From positions 1 to 58,411 of the forward strand of contig VERI01000009.1 of NCBI GenBank assembly GCA_018882785.1: 58,411 bases of DNA. The letters run 5' to 3'. Of this stretch, positions 1-8,336 are shown one piece after another. This DNA comes from Burkholderiaceae bacterium. Its GTDB lineage: Bacteria; Pseudomonadota; Gammaproteobacteria; Burkholderiales; Burkholderiaceae_A. The notes under the pieces were generated by a model, which saw nothing but the letters and a program-made list of their open reading frames with translations, ran no database searches and was not told the origin of the DNA. Both the position numbers and the translations under genes were made by a program. Within the stretch, counting starts at the first letter, position 1. Each line of letters opens with the position of its first letter.

Positions 1-299
1 TTTACGTTTTTCATCTCTTCATCTCCTGAACTTGTTTAGGGTTGCACTGCTTGAAACTTTCCACGCTGACCGATCTCTTCAATCCTTGTGCAGCGCACAA
101 ACCGTATTGAACCTAAACAATTGCTGCGCTGCAACCCCCAAAATCAAATATTTCTGGTGCAATGCCACATAATTCCACATCGTGAAATAAGGGTCAGACG
201 AGGTGTTGGATAACCCCCGTTGCCGCACCGAGCGCGACCCTTTTAGATTCGAGTTCGTAGCCACGTCAACGCAGTGATCTATCGGGGGAGGCTTTCGCG
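1..299. other. Leading intergenic stretch without a recognised gene
   Basis: No convincing coding region, RNA gene or repeat is visible. A minus-strand open frame here has no family resemblance and a composition unlike the neighbouring proteins. The only clear element is a purine-rich ribosome binding site (GGGGGAGG) just before the CBS-domain gene at 300. Unlike the right end of the window, this end shows no sequencing-adapter sequence. Confidence 0.5.
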
Positions 300-731
300 A
301 TGGCCAAAACAATTCGCCAGATTCTGGCACTCAATAACCGTCCCATCATCTCCGTGACCACTGATGCGACGGTGCGCTTCGCGCTTGAGATCATGGCTGG
401 CCAGCATATCGGTGCCCTACCGGTCATCGACAATGATCAGCTGGTGGGCATCTTCTCGGAGCGAGACTATGCGCGCCAAGGTGAGCTCAAGGGCAGAACC
501 TGCGAAAACACCATCGTGCGACAGATCATGACCTCGCCGGTCATCGCCATCAATCCGGAGACCACACTCGAGGAATGTATGCAGATCATGACCGATCGTC
601 GGATCCGGCACCTGCCTGTGGTCGCAAATGATCGTGTCATCGGCATGATCTCAATCGGAGATGTAGTCCGAGAAATGATCGAGGAACAGAAGCAGTTAAT
701 CGCTCAGCTGGAAGCCTATATCCACGGCTGA
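300..731 (+). CDS. CBS-domain pair protein
   Basis: This 143-residue cytoplasmic protein consists almost only of two CBS domains, at about residues 10-65 and 75-130. Both carry the usual GALPVID / RHLPVV cores followed by GIFSERD and GMISIGD. CBS pairs bind adenine nucleotides and act as energy or ligand sensors. Stand-alone versions of this size are common in proteobacteria, and their targets are mostly unknown. The start is supported by a strong GGGGGAGG site. The gene is convergent with the binding-protein gene that ends at 743, so it is not in the neighbouring operon. The family call is firm; the target is unknown. Confidence 0.93.
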   Translation: MAKTIRQILALNNRPIISVTTDATVRFALEIMAGQHIGALPVIDNDQLVGIFSERDYARQGELKGRTCENTIVRQIMTSPVIAINPETTLEECMQIMTDRRIRHLPVVANDRVIGMISIGDVVREMIEEQKQLIAQLEAYIHG

Positions 732-742
732 TCAGCCATCCC

Positions 743-1549
743 CTACGCGTTGCTTTGGCGCCAGTGGCGCACGATGGCAACCAATGCGTCTAATCCATCG
801 GTCAATGCTGCCGGCCCGGGCTGCAAGATCAGAGGACTCTTGACCTCAAACAGCATCTTATTGGCCACGGCTGGAATCTGATCCCAGCCAGGCCGCTGAG
901 CAACCCGATCTGATCGAAATTTCTTACCGCACCATGAACCAATAATCATGTCGGGCGCTCGGGCGATCACCTGCTGATCGTTAGCGATAATACGATCCTT
1001 GCCCAGGCTCTGGATCGATAGTTCCTGAAAGACATCATCGCCACCAGCAATCCCGATGAGCTCAGAGACCCATCGAATCGCAGAGATCATGGGGGTATCC
1101 CACTCTTCAAAATAAACCTTTGGCCTTGGACCGGACTCACCCTCAATCCGCGCCGCCTCGAGTCTCGCCATCAATTGGCCGAGCAACGCCTCCGCGCGGC
1201 CCGTGGCGCCCACAACCCGACCAACGAGCCCAATCATCTCTAGGATCTCCTGAACACTGCGGTGATTCAGGATATGCACTGCGACGCCGTTGCGTGCTAA
1301 CTCGGCGGCGATATCGGCCTGCAGATCCGAAAATGCAAAAACAAGATCGGGTTTAAGCGCGAGAATCTGGCCGATTTTGGCCGAGGTAAATGCGCTTACC
1401 TTCGGTTTGTCGCGCCTTGCCTCTGGCGGTCGGACCGTAAACCCTGAAATGCCAACGATTCGGTCCTGCTCACCGAGCAGGTAAAGGGTCTCGGTGGTCT
1501 CCTCAGTCAGGCAAACAATACGCCGGGGGCCGCGGGGCAGAACGATCAC
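743..1549 (-). CDS. BtuF-like (cobalamin/siderophore type) binding protein, no signal peptide
   Basis: A 268-residue protein of the periplasmic-binding family that includes BtuF and FhuD. It shows the RIVCLTEETTETLYLLG opening, a LKPDLVFAFSD segment and a C-terminal RPGWDQIPAV segment typical of the family. The reading frame has a stop at 1556-1558, just upstream of the GTG start, so no longer form is possible and no signal peptide or lipobox exists. Homologues of this leaderless kind are often labelled cobalamin-binding protein without biochemical proof. No BtuC or BtuD gene lies nearby. It follows the TRAP permease gene by 55 bases on the same strand and may be the last gene of that operon. 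Ligand unknown. Confidence 0.8.
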   Translation of the reverse strand: MIVLPRGPRRIVCLTEETTETLYLLGEQDRIVGISGFTVRPPEARRDKPKVSAFTSAKIGQILALKPDLVFAFSDLQADIAAELARNGVAVHILNHRSVQEILEMIGLVGRVVGATGRAEALLGQLMARLEAARIEGESGPRPKVYFEEWDTPMISAIRWVSELIGIAGGDDVFQELSIQSLGKDRIIANDQQVIARAPDMIIGSWCGKKFRSDRVAQRPGWDQIPAVANKMLFEVKSPLILQPGPAALTDGLDALVAIVRHWRQSNA

Positions 1550-1604
1550 GGAGTGTCAGTATGTGCGCGATACAGGAAGATGCCCAATCGCATCCGGAGC
1601 AGCC

Positions 1605-2888
1605 CTAGGACAGCGCGGATGGCAGCCAGAGCGCCAGGCCGGGGAAAACCGCGAGCAGTCCAAGTAAAGCAAATAGCGCAAGTACAAAAGGCGCTGCACC
1701 AATAATGACATCGTTCATTGAGCCCCGCTCACGAAGGTTATGAACGACAAATAAATTCAGACCGACGGGTGGTGTAATGAGGGCGGTCTCCACCAGCACG
1801 ATAATGACGATTCCGAACCAGATCATATCGAAACCCATGGCGGCCATTACCGGCGCAATTACCGGAATCGTTGTGATCATTAGAGAGAGGGTCTCCATAA
1901 AGCAGCCAAGAATCACATAAAAAACAATTACAGCAAAAAACATCTCCCATTTGGAGAGACCAAGCCCCTGGACTGCATCGGTCAGCCGGGTCGTCAGCCC
2001 AATGGAAGACATGACAAAGTTAAGAAAGTAAGCGGCAACGATAATGAGCATAATCATCCCAGTCGACCGCATGGTTCCCATCAATGCCGTCCGCAGCATC
2101 GACCAGCTCAACGCGCCAGTCCACCAGGCCAGTCCGATGCCAGCCATCACGCCAAGTGCCGCGGCCTCGGTCGGCGTGGCCAGCCCCGCATAAATGGATC
2201 CCACAACCACGAGAAAAATGCCAAGCGGCGGTACCAAATGCACGAGACCGGAAATACACACCGCCAGGGATGCACGAAGGCGTTCACCACCATATGCCGG
2301 CTTCCACACGCATGCGATTGCAACCACCAGCATGAAACCCAAAGCAAGCAGCAATCCGGGAATAATCCCAGCAAGATAGAGCTTCGGAACGGATGTATTG
2401 GTCAACACAGCGTAAATAATCATATTGATTGAGGGCGGTATCAGGATTCCGAGCGTGCCCCCAGCGGCTAAGGTGCCGAGGAAAAGCCGCTCGTTATACC
2501 CAAATCGTCGGGCCTGCGGCAATGCGACCGTCCCAACGGTCGCTGCAGTCGCTACGCTCGACCCTGAGGTCGCAGCAAAAAGCGCACATGCTGCAATATT
2601 GGAGTGCATGAGCCCGCCGGGCAGCCAAGACAGCCAGTTCGCTAGCGCGCCATACATCCGCTCTGCAAGGCCCGATCTCAGTAATAACTCACCCAAGAGG
2701 ATAAACATCGGCAGCGCTACCAGCAGGAACTCATTACTCGAGCTCCAGGCAATCTCGCCAGCCGCTTTTGAGACCGGCAGAAATGCAAAGAGCTCAGCCA
2801 GCACCATCCCGAGCACACCCATCGAAGCCGCTACTGGAATAGCTAACCCCATCAGAATCAGTAAAGTGATCAGGGCCGTCGAAATCAC
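1605..2888 (-). CDS. dctM: TRAP transporter large permease (DctM family)
   Basis: About 427 residues, with many hydrophobic segments and the family pattern of an N-terminal STALITLLILMGLAIPVA helix followed by GLAERMYGALANWL and GGTLGILIPPSINMIIYA. This is the main membrane channel of a tripartite ATP-independent transporter that uses an ion gradient. The open frame extends further upstream, but that part is out-of-frame dctQ sequence with no family likeness. The chosen GTG at 2888 overlaps the dctQ stop in a GTGA junction and gives the normal length. It works with the dctQ and dctP products just upstream. The substrate is probably an organic anion handled by the catabolic genes further right. 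Confidence 0.93.
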   Translation of the reverse strand: MISTALITLLILMGLAIPVAASMGVLGMVLAELFAFLPVSKAAGEIAWSSSNEFLLVALPMFILLGELLLRSGLAERMYGALANWLSWLPGGLMHSNIAACALFAATSGSSVATAATVGTVALPQARRFGYNERLFLGTLAAGGTLGILIPPSINMIIYAVLTNTSVPKLYLAGIIPGLLLALGFMLVVAIACVWKPAYGGERLRASLAVCISGLVHLVPPLGIFLVVVGSIYAGLATPTEAAALGVMAGIGLAWWTGALSWSMLRTALMGTMRSTGMIMLIIVAAYFLNFVMSSIGLTTRLTDAVQGLGLSKWEMFFAVIVFYVILGCFMETLSLMITTIPVIAPVMAAMGFDMIWFGIVIIVLVETALITPPVGLNLFVVHNLRERGSMNDVIIGAAPFVLALFALLGLLAVFPGLALWLPSALS

Positions 2889-3487
2889 GACTTCGCCTTT
2901 AGAATTTCTGTCGCCGTTTGCAATTCCTCTGCAGCTTCCTCCTGAATGGAGCGGGCACCGATCAACCGGTTTACAAGATGGAAATCCCGGGAAAACATCG
3001 CAGAGACAGATCGCAGCATCAGCACGAGGCCACACAGCACAAACCAGGCATAGCCAATCCACCACAAGGTGAGCGGTACGGCAAGCGGTACTGCGAGAGA
3101 CGAATTCGAGCGCGAACCAATCTCCCAGGCATAGGACATCACCGTAAATCCGTACCAGGCGACCACCGACGCAAACACCAGCAGCGCCGTTAAGGCGATC
3201 AGGTCGCAGACCACCGCCCAACGACGCGACATCATCTGATACAAGGCATCAATCCGCACATTCGAGCGGCTGAGCATCACGAACGCAAAGGACCAGGTGG
3301 AGCCGATCGCCAGGGCGTAGCCAGAGAGCTCATCAGCGCCGCCGAGGGTAACCGAGACAAACTTCCGCAGCAGGACGTCGATTGAAACCACGCCCGCTGC
3401 CGAAAGAATCAGCACACCGCCAGCCAGAGCCGCGAACTCGGCCCCACGCTGAGCAACGCGGAGGGCCGAGTCGATTGGGCTGGACAT
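2885..3487 (-). CDS. dctQ: TRAP transporter small permease (DctQ family)
   Basis: About 200 residues with four predicted membrane segments: around 18-40 (GGVLILSAAGVVSIDVLLRK), near 55-75, near 90-115 and near 130-155. This is the usual DctQ layout. The protein pairs with DctM in the inner membrane. The ATG at 3487 is preferred to a TTG one codon earlier. The stop overlaps the dctM GTG, which indicates translational coupling. The start lies 26 bases after the binding-protein stop. The C-terminal tail, from about residue 160, is charged and cytoplasmic. Confidence 0.9.
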   Translation of the reverse strand: MSSPIDSALRVAQRGAEFAALAGGVLILSAAGVVSIDVLLRKFVSVTLGGADELSGYALAIGSTWSFAFVMLSRSNVRIDALYQMMSRRWAVVCDLIALTALLVFASVVAWYGFTVMSYAWEIGSRSNSSLAVPLAVPLTLWWIGYAWFVLCGLVLMLRSVSAMFSRDFHLVNRLIGARSIQEEAAEELQTATEILKAKS

Positions 3488-3513
3488 CAAATTAAACAGC
3501 GAAAGGCGTGTCT

Positions 3514-4563
3514 TTATTTCTTTGCAACCACACCCGTTGCCTTGCCAATCGTGGAATTGAAATCAGAGACGCACTGCGCCGAACACCGCGCCGCCCATTT
3601 GGGGAGCGTGATGTCATTGATCACCTTTTTCAATAATTCGCGGTCGGCCGCACTCGGCTGCACTAAACGCATCTTGCCCTTCTGGCCCAGTTTGCATTTA
3701 TCGGTGCCTGCATTGCACTCATATCCCTGCTCGGTGAAATTATCGGCCGCATCCCAGACATCCTTCTCAAGCCGCTGAATCTCTTTGGTCAGGAACGCCC
3801 GCACCTCTGGCTTATAGCCAGCCCAGGTTTTTCCGTTCACGGCATACACAATCTGGTTCCATGACAGCGGGAGGACGAGCAGATGGGTGGTGACCTCATG
3901 CCACTTTGCGAGATTTCCAGACAGCGATCCGGTGATCGCGCAATCAACTGTCTTGTTCTGCAGCGCAGGCACTACCTCTCCAAAGGAAAGCGTGACAGGT
4001 GTTCCACCGAGGGCCTCAATGAGCTCCGACAATGACCGGCCTGCAACCCGAACCTTTTTCCCCTTTACATCGGCCAGCCCCTTGATTTCTCCATTGCAAA
4101 AGAGCACTTGCCCCGGGTAGGTTCCGAACCCAAGCAGCTCAACGTTGAATTTCTCACGATAAAGCTTGGTATACATTGGCTTAGTTGCATCCGTTACTCG
4201 GCGGGCCGTATTCACGTCAGGCAAAAGCCCAGCTAAATCGACCATTTCGTTTGCAGGATCATCCGCGGCAAGATAAGAGATCACCGTTGCGCCGATCTCC
4301 ACTACCCCCTGACCCATCAAACGAAGTACCTCTGGCCCTTTCAGGCCCATCTCATTGAAACCCTTCACCTCGGTCGTAATTGACCCGCCAGAACGCTCCG
4401 GAATCTGCTTCGTCCAAAACGGAACCTCGTAGTCTTTGTACTGGGGCAAGTTAGAGATTGAGCCCACGACGCGCAGATGGGTCTTGGGCAGCGCTTGGGC
4501 TGCCGCCGGAACCGCACCCGCCGCGAAACAGGCCATTACCAGAGCACTTAAAAGTGTTTTCAT
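3514..4563 (-). CDS. dctP: TRAP transporter solute-binding protein (DctP family)
   Basis: About 349 residues with a clear signal peptide (MKTLLSALVMACFAAGAVPAAAQA). The DctP core includes GLKGPEVLRLMGQGVVEIG, LADVKGKKVRVAGRS and FGEVVPALQNKTVDCAITG; the conserved arginine of VRVAGRS normally clamps a substrate carboxylate. It captures substrate in the periplasm for DctQM. The ATG at 4563 is chosen because a GGAGAC site sits 6 bases ahead. A second ATG 12 bases upstream overlaps that site. The C-terminal region has extra cysteines (near YECNAGTDKCKLG and SAQC) that could form disulphides. The presence of the arginine clamp suggests a carboxylate ligand; its identity is not visible. Confidence 0.93.
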   Translation of the reverse strand: MKTLLSALVMACFAAGAVPAAAQALPKTHLRVVGSISNLPQYKDYEVPFWTKQIPERSGGSITTEVKGFNEMGLKGPEVLRLMGQGVVEIGATVISYLAADDPANEMVDLAGLLPDVNTARRVTDATKPMYTKLYREKFNVELLGFGTYPGQVLFCNGEIKGLADVKGKKVRVAGRSLSELIEALGGTPVTLSFGEVVPALQNKTVDCAITGSLSGNLAKWHEVTTHLLVLPLSWNQIVYAVNGKTWAGYKPEVRAFLTKEIQRLEKDVWDAADNFTEQGYECNAGTDKCKLGQKGKMRLVQPSAADRELLKKVINDITLPKWAARCSAQCVSDFNSTIGKATGVVAKK

Positions 4564-4614
4564 TTTTGTCTCCATAGTTAAACGTGTTTGATTCTAGTTT
4601 TCCGAACACCCACT

Positions 4615-5412
4615 TCAAAATACTGCTAACCGTTCATTTAACAAATCAGTCACCAGCATATACCCAGGTGCGTGCGTAATCACCAGGGGAAGCCTTGCTG
4701 CCGCCAGGGCCGCCTGGGGGGTTACACCGCAGGCCCAGAATACGGGAATCTCACCCGGACGTACCTCAACCGGATCGCCGTAGTCAGGCCGACCTGCATC
4801 CCTAATTCCAATTGCAGCAGGATCGCCGACATGAACGGGCGCCCCATGGACATTCGGGAAACGCGACGTGATCTGTACCGCCCGAATGACATCTGCCGGC
4901 ATAAATGGCCGCATCGTGACCACCAAAGGCCCGCTAAAAGGTCCAGCCGATACCGTCGGAATATTCGTCTTAAACATGGACACGTTGTCACCGCACTCCA
5001 CGTGCCTGAGCGATAGTCCTGATGAAATAAGCGCCTGCTCAAACGAGAAACTGCAGCCCAGGACAAATGTAACCATGTCATCACGCCAGAGATCCTGGAT
5101 TTGGGCAGGCTCACCCACCAGTTCACCGTCTCGCCAGACGCAATAGCGTGGAATATCTGTCCGAATATCCAGATCCATACCAAGTACGGGCAGCCGAGGA
5201 CTGCCCTCGTCACTTACCGCCAGCAAGGGGCATGGCTTCGGGTTGCGCTGACAAAATAAAAGGAAGTCGTAGGCATGAGCCTTAGGGAGAATGACAACAT
5301 TTCCCTGTACGAATGAGGGTGCAACGCCAACTGTGTGACCCGTAAAGGCACCTTTTCTGACCGCAATGCGCACTTCTGCGCCAGTTTGAAACGTGGGGGA
5401 GGAAACTGTCAT
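4615..5412 (-). CDS. DUF1445 / YcsI-family putative hydro-lyase (D-glutamate cyclase-like)
   Basis: A 265-residue protein with the family hallmark [22 protein letters not shown] near residues 20-43, a [14 protein letters not shown] segment, and a C-terminal [14 protein letters not shown]...[12 protein letters not shown]. The family is annotated as hydro-lyase, and a mammalian relative acts as D-glutamate cyclase. That activity would fit a pathway that makes or breaks cyclic amides (inference). It stands 51 bases before the TRAP binding-protein gene, and similar proteins often neighbour TRAP or allophanate-type genes. A 176-base gap separates it from the upstream operon, so it may have its own promoter. 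Family call firm; substrate unknown. Confidence 0.85.
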   Translation of the reverse strand: MTVSSPTFQTGAEVRIAVRKGAFTGHTVGVAPSFVQGNVVILPKAHAYDFLLFCQRNPKPCPLLAVSDEGSPRLPVLGMDLDIRTDIPRYCVWRDGELVGEPAQIQDLWRDDMVTFVLGCSFSFEQALISSGLSLRHVECGDNVSMFKTNIPTVSAGPFSGPLVVTMRPFMPADVIRAVQITSRFPNVHGAPVHVGDPAAIGIRDAGRPDYGDPVEVRPGEIPVFWACGVTPQAALAAARLPLVITHAPGYMLVTDLLNERLAVF

Positions 5413-5588
5413 GGCCTAGCATCACTCCTTCTGCATTGGATTCGCGTGATTTTGGCTAAGAAGTTTAATCCAAATCCCGGCGCTCGTTACCCAACAGAGT
5501 CCGAAAACATGAGCGGCCTTCAGGCAACACCAAACCCACCCTGTCAGGCCACATCAGACAGCCAAGCGCTATTCTTGGTGTTTCACAA

Positions 5589-6497
5589 CTATCGCAGCGT
5601 AGCGTCCCGCAAGATTCTTCCCTGATGGGCTGCCAGACCGGCTTCGGACCATCCACTTCTGACCGCCTCTTCAAGCCGGTAACGGGCCAGACTGCGCTCC
5701 GGGATCGAGGCCACGCGAAACGCAACATCTGTTCGCGTCAGCCGCTGCTGTTGGGCAAGGCCAAAGACAAGTACGTTCACATTTTTGACTGCCTGCACTG
5801 CATAAATCTCATCAAACACCGAATGATGGGTCGCCATCATGTCAAAGTAACTTGCGTTCGCGGTCGGGCCCCAGATATTGCTGACCGAAACGCCATCCGG
5901 TCGTAATGCCCGGCGGACCGCACGCAAGAATTCCTGGGTTCTCAGATGTATCGGTACTTCACTTGCACCGAAGGCATCCAGAATAATGATGTCGTAAGTC
6001 TCAGCCCTAACTTTTTCGAGAAAATTTCGGCCGTCACCGACATGAATTCGCAAACGTTGATCCTCCTCAACGTTGAAATATCGCTTTGAAATTCTGACGA
6101 CCTCAGGATCTATTTCCACTACATCAATTAGTACATCAGGATAGGTTCGATGAAAAAATACGGGCAACGTTCCGCCTCCGAGACCCATTACCAGCACCCG
6201 CCGGGGAGGCTGCCGAGAAAACGCCACTGAGACCAGTGCAATACGGGCATATTCAAATTCAATGTGCAGGGGATCGTTCAGCCTGACCAGCGACTGGCGG
6301 GCAGCGCCGCGGGCGAATTCCATGACACGGAAGCCATCCTGATCATCGTAGACAAGGATTTCACCGAACAAGCCCTGGCCTCGATAGACCTCGGCCGACT
6401 GAGCGGATACGCCAACGCAGAACGCGAGTAGCGCAATGAACGCATAGGTACGTATTCTTGACCGGATCCCTCGGCGCATCAACGACTTCCGGTTCAC
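5589..6497 (-). CDS. Spermidine-synthase-like SAM-fold protein with N-terminal signal/anchor
   Basis: A 302-residue protein whose residues about 40-230 match the spermidine synthase fold: VLVMGLGGGTLP (cofactor loop), VVEIDPEVV, VGDGRNFL and DIIILDAFG. The usual DSSDP-type catalytic loop is replaced by DAFGASEVP, so aminopropyl transfer is doubtful. The N-terminus has a basic stretch then TYAFIALLAFCVGVSAQSAE, which reads as a signal peptide or membrane anchor. The start may be GTG at 6497 or the ATG at 6479. It lies 10 bases after the DUF1185 gene, inside the monooxygenase operon. A catabolic operon is an odd place for a polyamine enzyme. Related proteins occur as domains of fused MFS/spermidine-synthase proteins. 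True role unknown. Confidence 0.75.
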   Translation of the reverse strand: MNRKSLMRRGIRSRIRTYAFIALLAFCVGVSAQSAEVYRGQGLFGEILVYDDQDGFRVMEFARGAARQSLVRLNDPLHIEFEYARIALVSVAFSRQPPRRVLVMGLGGGTLPVFFHRTYPDVLIDVVEIDPEVVRISKRYFNVEEDQRLRIHVGDGRNFLEKVRAETYDIIILDAFGASEVPIHLRTQEFLRAVRRALRPDGVSVSNIWGPTANASYFDMMATHHSVFDEIYAVQAVKNVNVLVFGLAQQQRLTRTDVAFRVASIPERSLARYRLEEAVRSGWSEAGLAAHQGRILRDATLR

Positions 6498-6507
6498 AAC
6501 GAGGCGC

Positions 6508-7113
6508 CTACCTGAGGCCGTCCGTACCTTTAATCTCGTGGGCGCTTAATCCCCCTAGCCGCGCATGCAGCCGGCCACGCGTGGCCACCGCAAACAGCAC
6601 CAGAACCTCGTCCGCTGCTGGCCCATCCGAGAAATTTACGGTGACCGTGTCGTAATGAGAACGAACATACAAGGCATCTTTGTGGGCAAGCGGAATATCA
6701 ATGCCACATCCCGGACCCCCGCGCTTTCCGGTAGATGAGATCCAGGCTTTTCCACCCCCAAGCGCGTGCCGTAACGGATCTGCAAACTCAGTGGTTAAAA
6801 AAGCATTGCCATGCTCATACTCTCCCGCCATTCCCACAATACAGGCCTTGCCGTAACTCGCTGCCTGATCGCCTGCAAGCGCCCGGGTTAATCGACGGCC
6901 AAACTCAGCGCCAAGGGCTGCCGAGTGGCCGATAACCTCTGCCAAAGAGTCAACATGGCCTTTGCCTGAATAAGGATTACGAATCAAAGCGCCCACCACA
7001 ATCTTCCGAAGCCCCGGCCCGTCCGCAGGTCTTCCACTCTCCGAACAGAGCGTCTCCTCATCGTGGACAATCCAGCGACGAATCTGGAAAAAATCTAGGC
7101 GTGCTGCGGCCAT
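6508..7113 (-). CDS. DUF1185 'amino acid synthesis' family protein
   Basis: A 201-residue protein matching the family PF06684, with the opening RRWIVHDEETLCSESGRP, a middle ACIVGMAGEYEHGNAFLT and the tail GPAADEVLVLFAVATRGRLHARLGG. The one solved member shows a variant of the chorismate mutase fold, and a role in amino-acid metabolism was proposed only by analogy. Members are often found beside amidohydrolases and transporters. Here it sits 12 bases after the enamidase-like gene and has a good AAGGAGG site. It may process the ring-opened product (inference). No catalytic residues can be assigned from sequence alone. Confidence 0.85.
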   Translation of the reverse strand: MAAARLDFFQIRRWIVHDEETLCSESGRPADGPGLRKIVVGALIRNPYSGKGHVDSLAEVIGHSAALGAEFGRRLTRALAGDQAASYGKACIVGMAGEYEHGNAFLTTEFADPLRHALGGGKAWISSTGKRGGPGCGIDIPLAHKDALYVRSHYDTVTVNFSDGPAADEVLVLFAVATRGRLHARLGGLSAHEIKGTDGLR

Positions 7114-7125
7114 ATCGGACCCTCC

Positions 7126-8322
7126 TTAATGCGCCGCCCCGGCGAAATCATAGGGCACACGATTGTGTACCACTCGAACAGTCTTCATCGGTGCAGGCGT
7201 ATTTCTGCTCCGCCCGACAAATCGGGGAACGCCATCAGTGATCACAGCTGCCACTGCCGGAATGTCGCCGTTTGAAATTGCCGAAAGAGCGTCATTTTTT
7301 GATCCGCCTACACATGCATCCAGGATCAAGACATCCGCATCTGCACCCGATTTTAAAAATCCGGAATTCCTATTGTATGACCGTGCATTATTTCCAGTTG
7401 CCGCAGCAATCGCCACGGCAGGATCCATGCCGCCGAGGCTGGCCAAATGGGTAATGGTGTAGAGCATACCCAGGGGCATAATGCCCGAGCCTGTGGGCGT
7501 ATCGGTCGCGATCAGAAAGCGGTCGAATTGATTCGCTTCCACAATCAGCTTAGCCAGCAGAAGTGTTGTCCGTAGATTTCCGGCAGTACACACCTGTAAC
7601 GCCATCGAGGACTCATTCACCAGCCGAGGGTAGTCATCATCTGGCATCGCAACCGGTCCGCCATTGGTGTGGAACGACACGTCAGGATTCATCCTAATGA
7701 GATGATCTGCCCAAATACCAGAGGAACCCGGAATGGACGACCCACCCGTATGCACCAGGGTGGTCATCCCATGTTTACGAGCATGCGCAATCATGGGAGC
7801 GTAGTCATACGGGGTCGCAACGGCACCGAATCCAGCCTTTGCAAGCCAGACACCCTGTGCTGCGATGTCTGCAAAATCAGCCTCGACTAGCCCAGGCTCT
7901 AAAATAATAGCGCCCGCCCACACCCGCATCCCTCCGGGGCGGTAGTGCTCAAAACATTTCATGGCAGCAACAGCAAGCGCTTTTACCCCCTGGGGATCTT
8001 TCGGCCGCCCCGGCACGTGAACCTCTGACGCACTAATCGCCGTGGTCACCCCGCCGTGGAGATAACTCTCAAGAAATCCGACAGTCTTCTGACGGGGTGT
8101 GTAATCCCCGAACGTGTTGTGGACCTGAGAATCAATCAATCCCGGGGTGGCGATCGCACCTCCGGCATCAATGACGACATCGCAATCCTTGAGTTCGGCA
8201 TCGGATACCCGCCCGACCTTGGCAATCCTGCCTGAGTCACAGAGCAGACTGTCTCCATCTACAAAAGGAGCACGCCAATCACCGGAGACGATACGGGCTA
8301 GGTTAACAACGGCTGTGCGCAT
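7126..8322 (-). CDS. Enamidase-like amidohydrolase
   Basis: A 398-residue amidohydrolase-superfamily protein. It closely resembles enamidase of the Eubacterium barkeri nicotinate pathway, which opens a cyclic enamide: note GDYTPRQKT, LHGGVTTAIS, HTGGSSIPGSS and HTNGGPVAMP. Apparent metal-site residues are H68, K162, H191, H218 and D274. The first histidine of the usual HxH pair is Gln66 (the motif is DSQVH), which would remove one metal ligand. It is in an operon with the HpaB-type oxygenase 14 bases upstream and DUF1185 12 bases downstream. A lactam or cyclic enamide substrate is likely. Hydantoinase-like or imidazolonepropionase-like functions are alternatives. Confidence 0.85.
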   Translation of the reverse strand: MRTAVVNLARIVSGDWRAPFVDGDSLLCDSGRIAKVGRVSDAELKDCDVVIDAGGAIATPGLIDSQVHNTFGDYTPRQKTVGFLESYLHGGVTTAISASEVHVPGRPKDPQGVKALAVAAMKCFEHYRPGGMRVWAGAIILEPGLVEADFADIAAQGVWLAKAGFGAVATPYDYAPMIAHARKHGMTTLVHTGGSSIPGSSGIWADHLIRMNPDVSFHTNGGPVAMPDDDYPRLVNESSMALQVCTAGNLRTTLLLAKLIVEANQFDRFLIATDTPTGSGIMPLGMLYTITHLASLGGMDPAVAIAAATGNNARSYNRNSGFLKSGADADVLILDACVGGSKNDALSAISNGDIPAVAAVITDGVPRFVGRSRNTPAPMKTVRVVHNRVPYDFAGAAH

Positions 8323-8336
8323 CGTGTCCCTCTCTG

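Noticed and set aside
79-330. Minus-strand 83-residue open frame at the window start
   Set aside because: No family likeness or ribosome site, and it overlaps the well-supported start of the CBS-domain gene.
1550-1604. Possible cobalamin riboswitch before the BtuF-like gene
   Set aside because: Only 55 bases of untranslated sequence, with no B12-box-like element seen.
2425-3072. Plus-strand 215-residue open frame opposite dctM/dctQ
   Set aside because: Antisense shadow of well-conserved transporter genes with low-complexity composition.
2889-3221. Upstream extension of the dctM frame
   Set aside because: It is dctQ read in the wrong frame; the GTGA overlap start gives the normal dctM length.
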